Shown here: piece by piece, positions 34,701 to 45,176 of the stretch | Layout of the letters: the number at the start of each line of letters is the position of its first letter | Numbering within the stretch: position 1 is the first letter of the stretch | Source of the DNA: Xestospongia muta | Taxonomy: Eukaryota > Porifera > Demospongiae > Haplosclerida > Petrosiidae | DNA length: 64,000 nucleotides | Reading direction: 5' to 3' | Assembly: GCA_963693285.1 (NCBI GenBank) | Contig: OY848917.1 | Location: 3,400,618 to 3,464,617 of the forward strand | Notes under the pieces: generated by a model | The model's input: the letters and a program-made list of their open reading frames with translations, nothing else | Database searches by the model: none | What the model was told of the DNA's origin: nothing | Program-made: the position numbers and the translations under genes

Positions 34701-37700
34701 TAACACAACTTATCGACTACTGGATTTCCGGTAGTTATACGCCCAGTAATATAGATTATGTGACCGGGATTGGAAACACCCACCCACTTCCAGTAAACGC
34801 TTTGCCATCTCCACTTGACAACCATAAACTGTGTGTGTAAACTATCATCAGTATTATAGTAATATTATAACCATGGATATGGTAAATGGGATTAAACATT
34901 CATTCTCAGAAGAAATGTGTTTTCTCTGCCCCTTTCACAAAATTGTTTCTTCAAGGAGTTCACAATGCGTATATACCTGGTGAAACAGGGACAATCACAA
35001 GACTTATACTATTGATGTTACTGTTGCTCTTGGCGTTTTAATTCAGCCTTCAAAAATGTTTCAGATTTTTGAAGATCATGTACTTTACTTTCTAACACTA
35101 TGAATCATATGATATATAAAGGCAACAGGTGATAACTATAGACTTATACTTGCGCATTTCTTTCTGATGTCCCCAGACATCTTGAATCAGTGACAGATCT
35201 GATCTCATATCTGATGCATATGCTAGCCCAGTACATTATGAATCAGTGCAAGTCTGTGTCATACTGCATACGAACAACTGAACCAAAGTGTAAATCTGAT
35301 CTGTATCACATTGTATATACCACAGAAATGGTACGACAGTGACATCAATTTGACCGTTCTTGGGTGTGTATTACAGCAGCGGAAGTGACGGTTTGTCAAA
35401 ATGGCGGTGAGTTGGCGATTTCGTCAAAATTGAAACTCCACCCATAATTATTGTTATTGATTTTGCACCTCTTTCTGCCAGTGACTGAAACGTATGTGGT
35501 CATCTTCGCTTACAGGAGTAACAGGACTGGTAAGAGAGTATCATGTACTTTTGTAGCTATAAGTGTAGTCTTTTAGCCACCCTCTAGTAATTAATCTTTT
35601 TTCGTAGCAAGACTCCCGTGCAGAGTAATATTAGGACTCCATTCTGACATTAACTACACGCTTTACTCCCTGCATTGCTGTATATGCAGGATTGTTGAGC
35701 CTTTCTGTAAGAGGGTGGAGCTAACATAAGCGTAAATTGCGCCTATTTTATTAATGATACTTCATTATTGCTCTAAGATGTGAGAACATAAATAAGATGG
35801 CCAATACTCAACTCACTGCTGGCCTTAAGCATTAGATATGTACAGTTATCCCAAGATCTTAAACTGGAGATTGCTGAATGTTTCAGTATACAATGCACAG
35901 TCAGTTTCTCCTCACAACGTGTTATATATATGATATTGTATAATTATGTAGAGCTAAAATACTTAATACTGGATGCTAAATTGTGTTTTGGGATCTGTTA
36001 ACTGCAAATTGTTTATTTAAGCATGCTTTAGGAAACTACTGACTACAAATTGTACAATAAAGTATGTTAGAAAAGACTTCTGACTGTTCATCATATGATG
36101 AAGCATTTAGTAGTTTATGGACTGTCTAAGGACAAATGATTATGGAAGCATTAAAAAATAGTGAGTTAAGTCCTGGATTCTAATTAATGCTTTCTCTTCA
36201 TCCACACTATATGTATGGCCATAGATATTAGAACGACCTGACATGTTATATAGTCTATATAATCCCTGCTAGTGTTCTTCCATCCCTCACCCAGCTAGAG
36301 TCAGATAACCTGTACATCTCCATATAGTTATTTACGAGCAGATTCTTCCAATACTAAGCATAACATTTGGCCTTCTATATTGTTACATACACATCTATTA
36401 AGAGTAGCTCTAGATTATTGAACTAGACCCTTCTCTTTGACCTAGACGTTCCTCTTTGGCAAAAGACAATGGGTGTATGTCCTAAGCCTACCAGAAGAAA
36501 TACTTTCTACTGGTGTTGGTATGCAATTACTGCCATGCACATGTGAACTATGAAATATTATTAACAGTCCTATGATGAGATGTGAAACCCTTGCTGCTGT
36601 AAAATAAAGTAATGTAAGTTAGCCTCATTGCCACTGTATGAGAATTTTCTGAATAGATTAGGCAAAAGTGGTTGTCTCAAACTGATAATCACAAGTATAT
36701 TATAACATCAATGACATTATGTAAATTATGCTGGCAGTTTTACTGACAAGGCAAGACTATTGATGCCACACCCATTTAGCTAAAACTGTTATACCTTGTT
36801 ATACTTGTGATATATGGGCAGTACATATTAATGTAGCATTTATAAGATGTGCTACAGCAGTAGTCTCATGACAGCAACAGTTATCTCTAGATGTATCTAC
36901 CTGCTGTTACATGTCAGCAAAGATGATATTCAATATAATTACTTCCATAAATTTAGAAAGAGAAATTGCCACATCAAATTTGTAGATGTAGTAGGTTTAT
37001 TGTAGTAAACAACTTCTTCATTTTACCTATGCTTTTATTAAAGGTCTTTCCAACGCTTCAAGCTTAGTCTTTCATGAGAGTCTTTAGTGAGAACCAATTC
37101 ATAGTGGCCAACTTTTACCATATTTGTACCAAAACAAAAATATTTGTATCTATAGACTTTTCTAAATTAGACCAGTTGGAAAAACCACTGAGCAAACCAT
37201 TGACCAGCATATATGTGATAACTGGGTTGTGGGTCAATGATTCAGCTTTATTTCTAATGTTTTTCGCTCAAAAGACAATTATTATGTTAGTACACATAAA
37301 TTAAAGTTGGCAAGGGATTGTAATTTATCCAAGTAATATTTTGCTGAGATAGGAATATAGGCTTGGAAAGGTCCTAGAGTAAAACGTACACACATTTAAT
37401 TGTATGTTTTTATTTCCTCTGTTCATGCATGTAAGTGAATACACAACCTAATGTGCAACTTCTAATAACATCACAAATAACATAATATGTACATATATTA
37501 GTAAGAAAAGTGCATTAGACTCCTAAACATTACGTAATGAGAAACTTTGGTTGTGTTACCAGGTTTCTAATAAGGTTGTACTGAACAGATGACTACTCTA
37601 ATGTGACAGTTTTTATAACATGACTAAGCAATGTTACATACTCCTGTTATGTATATTAGCAAACCATTACTTAGTAGTTGATAAGCTTCAGATAATACAT

Positions 37701-37979
37701 TACTATTGTACATACTTATACAGTGTATTGCATAATACACATTATATACTTAATTAGTAACCACAAAGAATTGTTTGGCTTGACTGTAATTACATATCAT
37801 TCTATATGCTGTCAATTGTAAGGATTCAAACATCATCAAGACATACTGTCTGCTTTAGTGAAAACAAGCAATACATTAAGCTGATCAGTATTGGTTATTG
37901 GTTTGGTCTTCTTTTTTGTTGTAACATATTGACTATTAATTGAACAGTTGTTCTTATTTTTTATAGATAAAATTCAAGT
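34701..37979. other. Long spacer upstream of the PAQR gene
   Basis: No convincing gene. It contains one orphan copy of the glycosyltransferase promoter pair at 35379-35407 (listed separately). The 76-residue open frame at 37074-37304 has no recognisable features. A pyrimidine-rich tract ending TTTTTTATAG at about 37967 is a probable acceptor for a 5'-UTR exon of the PAQR gene. Confidence 0.4.
35379..35407 (-). promoter_or_regulatory. Orphan ETS-like plus YY1-like promoter fragment
   Basis: GCGGAAGTGACG (35379-35390) and CAAAATGGCGG (35397-35407), with the surrounding bases ATTACAG-AGCGGAAGTGACG and GGCGGTGAGTTGGCGAT, match the upstream regions of copies 4 and 5. No glycosyltransferase coding sequence follows on either side. 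It is either a relic of a lost copy or a copied promoter fragment. Confidence 0.5.
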
Positions 37980-38954
37980 ATGCCATTGTTACCAAGAGAG
38001 AAAATATCACATGTATTCTGGGAACCCTACATATTAACAGGCTATCGAGAAACTAACACCACACTATGGCAATGCATCAAGTATACATTTGTTGTTCACA
38101 ATGATTGGGGAAATTTTTGGACACATTTTATACCATTCTGGGTGTGGCTCTATTGGGTGTACCATCTCTCCTATAAACTAGATTTCTTTGATTCCTTTTG
38201 GTATCCTTATCTAATGTTGTGTGTTGGTGGATGTTCATACGCATTGTGTTCAAGTATGGCACATGCATTTGCTTCCAAATCAGAACAGGTTCGGCATATA
38301 TGTTTCATGATTGACTATCAGGGTATCAGTATATACGCTTTTGGAGGTGGTATTGCTTACTACTTTTATGAGCGACCCATTGGTGTTCATTTCTTTCAGT
38401 ACCAGTGGACTTTCACAATTTGGTACATGTTAATTGCTTTATATGCCACTCTAATGTGCTCTATGTCTCGTTTTTTCTGGACAAAACATCGTTTCGTTCT
38501 GAGGGCAGCGTCATATGCTCTACCTTATACTGCAGGTTGTTTTCCTTACTTTTCACGACTTGTTGCTTGTACACTAACTGGACGTGATTGTATTATAGAA
38601 ACTATGCCACTCCATTTTACAGCTTTCTTCATATCTCATGTCATGATTTTCTTCTTTGTCTCTAAAGTACCCGAACGTCTTTACCCAGGAAGATTTGACT
38701 ATTATCTTCAAAGTCATCAGTTGTTCCATATCACAGCAGCTATTTTGACCTCTTTTCAACTCTATATGGTACCGATAGATGCTATAACTCGTCGTACTGC
38801 TCTAATGTATGATCACGTGACTTCTGATTTCTACAGTACATTTGTTCCTATGTTCTGCGTAATCATACTGGGTTTCTTAATTGTATTTTTTATGAGTGCT
38901 TTAATGATGAAGGGAATTTTAGTAAGTACTCAGAATAAAGTCAAAAGTAATTAA
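37980..38954 (+). CDS. PAQR-family seven-helix membrane receptor (membrane progestin receptor type)
   Basis: One coding exon, 324 residues, close to the family's usual 310-350. Family landmarks occur in order: FWEPYILTGYR near the N-terminus, NFWTHFIPFWVW at helix 1, SSMAHAFASKSE, MIDYQGISIYAFGGG, and the C-terminal PERLYPGRFDYYLQSHQLFH with the conserved His residues. The Ser-His-Asp-His set is thought to bind zinc and may give ceramidase-type hydrolase activity. The LTGYR and SHQLFH context is nearer to the mPR (PAQR5-9) branch than to the AdipoR branch. Members act at the plasma membrane in steroid or lipid signalling. The ligand here is unknown. Confidence 0.9.
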   Translation: MPLLPREKISHVFWEPYILTGYRETNTTLWQCIKYTFVVHNDWGNFWTHFIPFWVWLYWVYHLSYKLDFFDSFWYPYLMLCVGGCSYALCSSMAHAFASKSEQVRHICFMIDYQGISIYAFGGGIAYYFYERPIGVHFFQYQWTFTIWYMLIALYATLMCSMSRFFWTKHRFVLRAASYALPYTAGCFPYFSRLVACTLTGRDCIIETMPLHFTAFFISHVMIFFFVSKVPERLYPGRFDYYLQSHQLFHITAAILTSFQLYMVPIDAITRRTALMYDHVTSDFYSTFVPMFCVIILGFLIVFFMSALMMKGILVSTQNKVKSN

Positions 38955-39352
38955 TACAGTCATAATTGGTTTTAATACTAAATACTTCATATAATTTTAT
39001 TTATTTTGAGGACGTGAGTTGTAACTCACGAGAAGGTAATGATCATTATCTACTATTTAACTTATATTTTACAAATTTTTTTTTAATTTATTAAATAAAC
39101 ACTAACATTTAATGCGAGTTGTTATAATTTTCTGATGATTATTTCAATGTACACATTTTATGTATAACATAATATAAGATTGATGGGGAGGGGTTTCCTC
39201 TATATAGTCAGTGGTATAATTACTATAATACCTGCTTAAGATAGAGACGCTTCAATTAAATTCACAATGGTAAAAATGTGTGTCTTGTTGAGTTGAAAGA
39301 ATTACAATAAAGACACTGAATAAATATAGAAACTGACCACTAAATAATATTA
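38955..39352. other. Intergenic spacer between convergent genes
   Basis: AT-rich 3' flanks of the PAQR gene and of the CARD-DD gene, which converge here. A small hairpin, GTGAGTTGTAACTCAC, lies at about 39015-39030. Nothing else is recognised. Confidence 0.4.
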
Positions 39353-40533
39353 TCATTGACATTTGTTTTGACGAATGCCATTAGCAGTAACCTTTTCACC
39401 AATCTTTTCAAGAGCAATGGCTAGAGCAGTCCACGTTGGTTTGTTATACTTGCTTGTGTCATAGTCCATTCTTAACCAACAACTGAGGCATTCTTGAAGA
39501 CATCGTTCAACTTGTCTATAGTTGGCTTCTATTGTTGTTAATTTGTCATATGTCAGACCAAGTTGCAAGCCTAATTGATGCCAGTTAATTGTTAAAAAAT
39601 GATAAGTTCTCAGTGTTTCATCGATGTCTTGTAAATCAGTGATATCTAATACAAAAGAATGACAACATGTTAGACATTGTGTTGGTAAATGTGTGAACAA
39701 GAAACACAATTCAGCAAAAAATTAAGTAGTACTATATACTCAAATATATAGTTTATATAAAAAATAAGAATTAGCATGGGATTCTACTACTAACCTAAGA
39801 AGTCTCCCATATTTTACAGCTCAACTGACCTCAGCAGAAACGCCCCAACATTATTGAACACTCCCACACTATAGCCAATAGTATATAAATAATTATTATA
39901 AAAAGTAGTTTTCATAATTGTTACTAATTTAGTTCATTGGATGTAGTAGCTACTTAGTCATCTGTCTGCATCAATATTTCTGATAATCTAAGGAGATAAA
40001 TAACATGAGTTACATAACCATTTATATAAGTAGTAATTTAGTTAGCCTTTATCTTTGTTTGAGCTAGGTAATGGCTGACTGAGCTATATATATGCTTGAC
40101 TAGATTTAAAACAATGGCAACTACTTATTAAGCATAACTATATAATGTGAAGGATAGATAAAGAGCGAGAGAATCAGGATAAAAAGAGAAGGATATATAG
40201 TAGTTGGTGACTTATATGTGTTAACTTACCTTCCTTGAGCTTATTTGCAAGGGCAATCATTCTAACACTACCATTTTCTTCTAAAATATTAACGAATTGA
40301 TCAAAAACATTTCCATTTAGCTTAACAGATGCTCTTATCACCTCCAATAATCTCCCAAGTCGTTCTTCTGCAGTCATTCCACAGAGTCTGTCAGTAGCTT
40401 TTCTTCTTTCACCTTCATTTATGATTCCACGTTCAAGTAGTTTATCTGCTAATTCTTGAACATCAATGTCTGCCTCAATTATCAATCGAGTGTTAACTTG
40501 AAGTGCTTTATACGCTGATTTAGGATTGGCCAT
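39353..40533 (-). CDS. CARD - death domain adaptor (CRADD/RAIDD-like architecture)
   Basis: Two exons, 40533-40230 and 39645-39353, join in phase to give 198 residues. Residues 1-101 form a CARD-like six-helix domain (VNTRLIIEADIDVQELADKL, then VFDQFVNILEENG). Residues 103-198 form a death domain (INWHQLGLQLGLTYDKL, then CLSCWLRMDYD and PTWTALAIALEKIG). Human CRADD has the same two-domain order and almost the same length and links death-domain platforms to caspase-2. Orthology is not shown, only architecture. The larger death-fold gene at 12-20 kb encodes similar CARD-DD modules, so the two may share partners or origin. Confidence 0.8.
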
Positions 40534-41942
40534 AATTTACTCAATAACTGTGCACGCCCAATTTTAATAAATAAAAATCCCACAATATATATATTCATAG
40601 ACCTGGTCAATATGGAATTTATATCACTTAACATAAACATCAATGCATTGTTTTAATATGATAACAGGAACTCAATCAATTCTTATTAGAACACTTACCA
40701 CTGTAGCATTGTAGTCATGTGTTGACTAGAGAGGACAAGTCCTGTGTATAGATAAACCCATATCAAATGAACAAAAAACAACGATGCATAAAAGGGAGGA
40801 TATGCTCACCATTTATGTAAATTAAATTTCCACTTTCATTCCATACAGTTTGAACTTATTTTTCCACATTTGATGTATCTTGGCAACAAAGCATTTGTGG
40901 TGTTATATAATTATGCAATCATTTTTTATATGATATGAGACTAATTGTAACCAAACCAGGTACTACATTCGTTATTGCAACATGACCAAGAGAGCTTTCC
41001 TGAATATGACATCCTATGATGATATCTACAAATAATAAACAATGGAAAAACAAACTGTAGCCATGTTTTCCAGTAATATGTACTTCTATTAGTTCCAATA
41101 TTCATTATACCCAGAGTCATTCTAGCAGCTCTTTATATCTTAATTAAAATTACTGTATCATCTATGGTACCTCTATTGATGACATGATCTATTGCTTGGT
41201 TTGATTTTGGTGTTGAAACATGTCTCTTTATATGGACTGGTTATCTTATAGTCAGGAGCACGACCGTGTCATGTCACTCATGACTGTCCATTGATTATTA
41301 AAAGTACCACATGGTTTATCCCTCAGTCTTAATAACTTTATATAGCTATTTCCAGACCTTTAATGATGTGAAGCATCTGAGACACTTTACATTCATTTGT
41401 GTTTAAAACAGCAGAAAGACATTTTAAAACTAATGCTGATTCTGAAATATGAAGTAATTCAATTCTTGCTTTCCTTGCATTACAAAATTACATATATATT
41501 TCAACTTCTTGCATCCTTTCAGTGATTATTCTCTGGCTTGTCTCCAATGACACTTGTTTTAAGACCACCAGGACAAATTGTTCCATATACACAAATATTC
41601 CCAACAGATCAAAAGAGTGAAATGTCACTTCAATTTTCTTTATGAATAGATCTTGTACTATTAAAATGGACCTTGTAAATATATAAATATACAATAACTT
41701 ACATACAACTTACATGGTCAGTAGAAAATAATGGAAGAATTTGTGATGAATAATATATGAGGAGTATTGTGAACATATTGCTCTAGAAGCAATATGACAT
41801 TATATATAGCTATAGATAACTTCAATTATTTACTAACATCTCGTTATACATCCAATATGAACATGCTCGTAAAATCGACAAGTCAAGTCAGTAGTCTCGA
41901 GTTGCCGAACCTCAGCTAAGAGATAGGACGGAAGCACTATAG
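40534..41942. other. Spacer with a possible decayed coding block on the minus strand
   Basis: Between about 41100 and 41700 the minus strand shows patches of coding-like sequence with conserved-looking Cys and charged residues but frequent stops. A 68-residue frame ends at 41488. It may be a remnant of a dispersed repeat protein. No functional gene is supported. Confidence 0.25.
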
Positions 41943-43559
41943 GTGGCATTATTTATTTCCTGTCAAGCTGTCTCGTACAGTCACGTGAGAAACCAATCAC
42001 ATATAAATACCAGGATGGTATTGTCAAGAAAGAAGTATGTGTTGTATCCATTCTTTCTCATGATACTTTGTTACTTTACTCTGAGCTATCTTAGTAAAAA
42101 TACGTACTCAAAAAAGTCTCTATGGATAGGAAATAAATCTTATATGAACATTTCTGATCATTTATATATCAAGTTGAACAATGCAACTAAGATGAAAAGG
42201 GATTGTGAACTAGCAGGAAACGACCAGATCATTCGTGAGCCCATAGATGTACAGTGGAAATTGTATGTAAATTCTACATTTTCAGACAATGACCGTAATT
42301 ATTTTTACAATGTTTCTAAACATGGACCACTGTCTCCTTCGACATGCAAACGTCATTATTTCAAGCTTACAAGTGATGTGCCATTAAAACTACAGCTAAA
42401 AATGTTGTATGGTTTCTTTCTTACCTGTTATCCTCAGAAGGAAGGGATTTTTCCAAAAAAATATAAGAAATTTTTAACAGTTCTTTCGAAATATGCTGCT
42501 GATCATTACAACATGCCCAGAAGTCATAGAACATTAGTATGGCAGTGTCCAGCAGATGAAGACTGTGGTGGACTAGCTGATAGATTTAAAGGAATGACCT
42601 TTGCACTTCTTTTAGCTATTTTTAGTAACAGACGATTTGTACTTGACTGGCAGTCACCTGAAAATATTTATTTTAAACCTAACGTAATTAATTGGATGGA
42701 TAAAAATCTACAGAAAATTCTTAGAAGTCCAAATGATACTGATTGTTTACCTGATGGCCATTTTGTTAAGTTTCATTTGTATGAACGTTCTAAGTATCCA
42801 TTTTTTGATGATTCTGAGGATACCGTACGAAAGTATTTTGATCTGTTAGCTGGTAATGAAAGTATTGTTGTCATGGTAACTAATATGGAAGTCTCTCTTA
42901 TCAGTCAGTATTTACGAAAGACTAAAAGCTGGATAACTAATGGATATGAAAGAGCTGGTCTCTTGAACCTTGTCGATCATAACTTAGGTGATATTCTTGG
43001 CCTTGTTTTACGATATCTATTCCAAATGAACGTGGAATTATCCAACCATCTTTTAAAAGCAAGAAAAGTGTTAAAGCTAACTGGACAACCTTACATAGGA
43101 GTCCATTTAAGATCAGGCTTTGCTGGTGTAAAGCATGCTATAGAATGGCCACATGTAAAATTGATTTCTGACAAAAAAAAGTGGGAAGTTATTTTACAAT
43201 GTGCAGTTACAACAGCAAACAAATTCCTCGGAAATAACAGTCTTATTTTTTTAGCAACTGACTCAGAAATAATTAAAGAAATGGCCGTATCTAAATATGG
43301 AATGCGTTTCAGAACATTAAGCAATTACTTAGTGCATGTGGGGACAATGGATAGAAAAAGAAAACCAATTAAGGAGGAAGAAGAGGGAATTCTTTTTATG
43401 TTAGTGGATTTGCTTCTTCTTGCAGAGTCTTATGTTCTTGTCAGAGGGTATAGTGGATATGCTTGGGTTTCAGGTTTGTTATGTGGGCCATTACCAAATG
43501 AACATCTCATTGATAGTGTTACTTGTAAAACTGATAATTTGAATATTATTCATATTTAA
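41943..43559 (+). CDS. Fucosyltransferase-like type II membrane enzyme, copy 6 (diverged)
   Basis: Intronless. The longest frame is 538 residues, but Met25 at 42015 (MVLSRKKYVLYPFFLMILCY) puts the membrane anchor right at the N-terminus as in the other copies, so it is the better start (514 residues). Blocks are QCPADEDCGGLADRFKG, GVHLRSGF, FLATDS and VRGYSGYAWVSG. It shares features of both subgroups: CGGLADRFKG like copies 3-5, and LLCGPLPNEHLIDSVTCK like copies 1-2. It may be close to the ancestral type, and its flanks are not part of the duplicated blocks. Intact and probably active; acceptor unknown. Confidence 0.75.
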   Translation: MALFISCQAVSYSHVRNQSHINTRMVLSRKKYVLYPFFLMILCYFTLSYLSKNTYSKKSLWIGNKSYMNISDHLYIKLNNATKMKRDCELAGNDQIIREPIDVQWKLYVNSTFSDNDRNYFYNVSKHGPLSPSTCKRHYFKLTSDVPLKLQLKMLYGFFLTCYPQKEGIFPKKYKKFLTVLSKYAADHYNMPRSHRTLVWQCPADEDCGGLADRFKGMTFALLLAIFSNRRFVLDWQSPENIYFKPNVINWMDKNLQKILRSPNDTDCLPDGHFVKFHLYERSKYPFFDDSEDTVRKYFDLLAGNESIVVMVTNMEVSLISQYLRKTKSWITNGYERAGLLNLVDHNLGDILGLVLRYLFQMNVELSNHLLKARKVLKLTGQPYIGVHLRSGFAGVKHAIEWPHVKLISDKKKWEVILQCAVTTANKFLGNNSLIFLATDSEIIKEMAVSKYGMRFRTLSNYLVHVGTMDRKRKPIKEEEEGILFMLVDLLLLAESYVLVRGYSGYAWVSGLLCGPLPNEHLIDSVTCKTDNLNIIHI

Positions 43560-43667
43560 TTGTCATCATTCAAATTATATATTATCGTAATAAAGGACAA
43601 GCTCTTAATTAAGAAACTGATTCTGGGATAGATGTTTGGTATGAATAAGTCGTGTTATTGTAATATT

Positions 43668-43960
43668 GTTACTATAGTTTCATCAATATGATGTAAGTCT
43701 AATACTGAGTAACAACAAAGTCTAACTCAATATGTATAAAGTATTCACGTAAGCCATGAGCATATACAATTTCAACTGAGCTAACCTAGTTAGTCCAGTT
43801 TAAATAGCATCGGTTCCATTTTTATTGTTTCAATTATTGGGTAATGAACCATAAACATTACTTTTGGCTTTAGTCAACTTTAATACACTGAGTTAGACTG
43901 GTTTTATTTTTGTTGTAACTCAGTGTTGGGCGTGCATTATATTGATGAAACTATGGTAAC
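43668..43960. mobile_element. Miniature inverted-repeat element, ~293 bp
   Basis: The ends GTTACTATAGTTTCATCAATAT (43668-43689) and ATATTGATGAAACTATGGTAAC (43939-43960) are inverted repeats with one mismatch in 22. The interior has secondary inverted segments (ACTGAGTAACAACAAA against TTTTGTTGTAACTCAGT) and shares CAATATGTATAAAGT with the element at 27543-27810. Non-coding. Confidence 0.75.
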
Positions 43961-45176
43961 AAAAACCTCAGTTGAAATAACAAAATTCTATTATAATTGT
44001 AATCATCTTCAATACTGATGGTGACCTGGAACAGTTACATGTGTAGACACTCCACTACTTAGTGTGTTGTTCATCAAGACACTTGAGATAACCCTCTTGA
44101 CTTGAACCAATAACTTTTTAAAGAACTTTAATTTGAAAAGATTGTCTGTGGCTTGAAGAAAAATTATCGACTGGAGTTCTATTGCCTGGTAGGTCAAAAC
44201 TGATAGAATGACCAATAGTTTTAAAGGAATGTTAATAGGTTAATTCAGTTAATAAAGTGATTAACCCTTTCATATCAGCTGTGCTTATTTTCAAGTCTTT
44301 CTGACTTTCGAACGTTTTTCTTTTGGCTATAATGAATTCATAGTGTGGAATGTTTGCTATATCTTTGTAAGCTAATATGTAGTCTTAGGAGAACTTGGTA
44401 AAATCTTTTCTTAAATTGAACCACATATGATGTAAATGAGATCATTCATACAATAACTCAAACATTACTCTCTACTTGTCTTATCTGATCAACAAAGGAT
44501 ATCAATAAAAATGTTGTAAATTATCTATATGTATTTGTTATGTATATATTGTGTGTATTAATCTTGTAATGTTCCGTGATTGGATTAAACATTTGTGAGC
44601 TTGTCTTTCTTTTTGATTCAACAAGGATATTGCCCAATGTCATAGTGCACAGATTAAATATTTGAATCCAAAATTTGGATGCTTTGTAATGATTGGGATT
44701 AGCTTTATAATGAACTTTTTTGAAATCTTGGACAGTTATTTCATACGATAAGACAAAACTAAGGTGGTTGGTTATTGCAGTTAGGTATAGTTAACACTAC
44801 ATGAGGGCTAGTAGAAAGGGTAGAGTTAGACACATGTGGTTAGGAATTATGTCCTGCAGCTATAAGAAGCACTACTACAGTAATAATTATATATATATAT
44901 AATTGTATATGCACTGTCATTTTTGGACACAAATAATACGTGTAGCTACAATCATGAAAGTAGCTGTGATTAGTAAGTCTTGTATACACATAAGCAGAAA
45001 GTATGGTCACACAGCTCCACCTCTCATAAATAAACTAGGCATATTAATGTGTTGTGTAAAGGTTTGTGCACGTACAGTAGGTTTACAGAAGTACTTTATT
45101 TACATCATGAATAATGCAATCAATGTACTGATAAACAAGTAAGAAAACTCAGTATCCATAATAAATTATGATACAA
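43961..45176. other. Spacer between copy 6 and the kinesin 3' end
   Basis: AT-rich, short frames only. No domain or RNA gene was recognised in the small open frames at 44009-44215 or 44903-45142. Confidence 0.4.
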
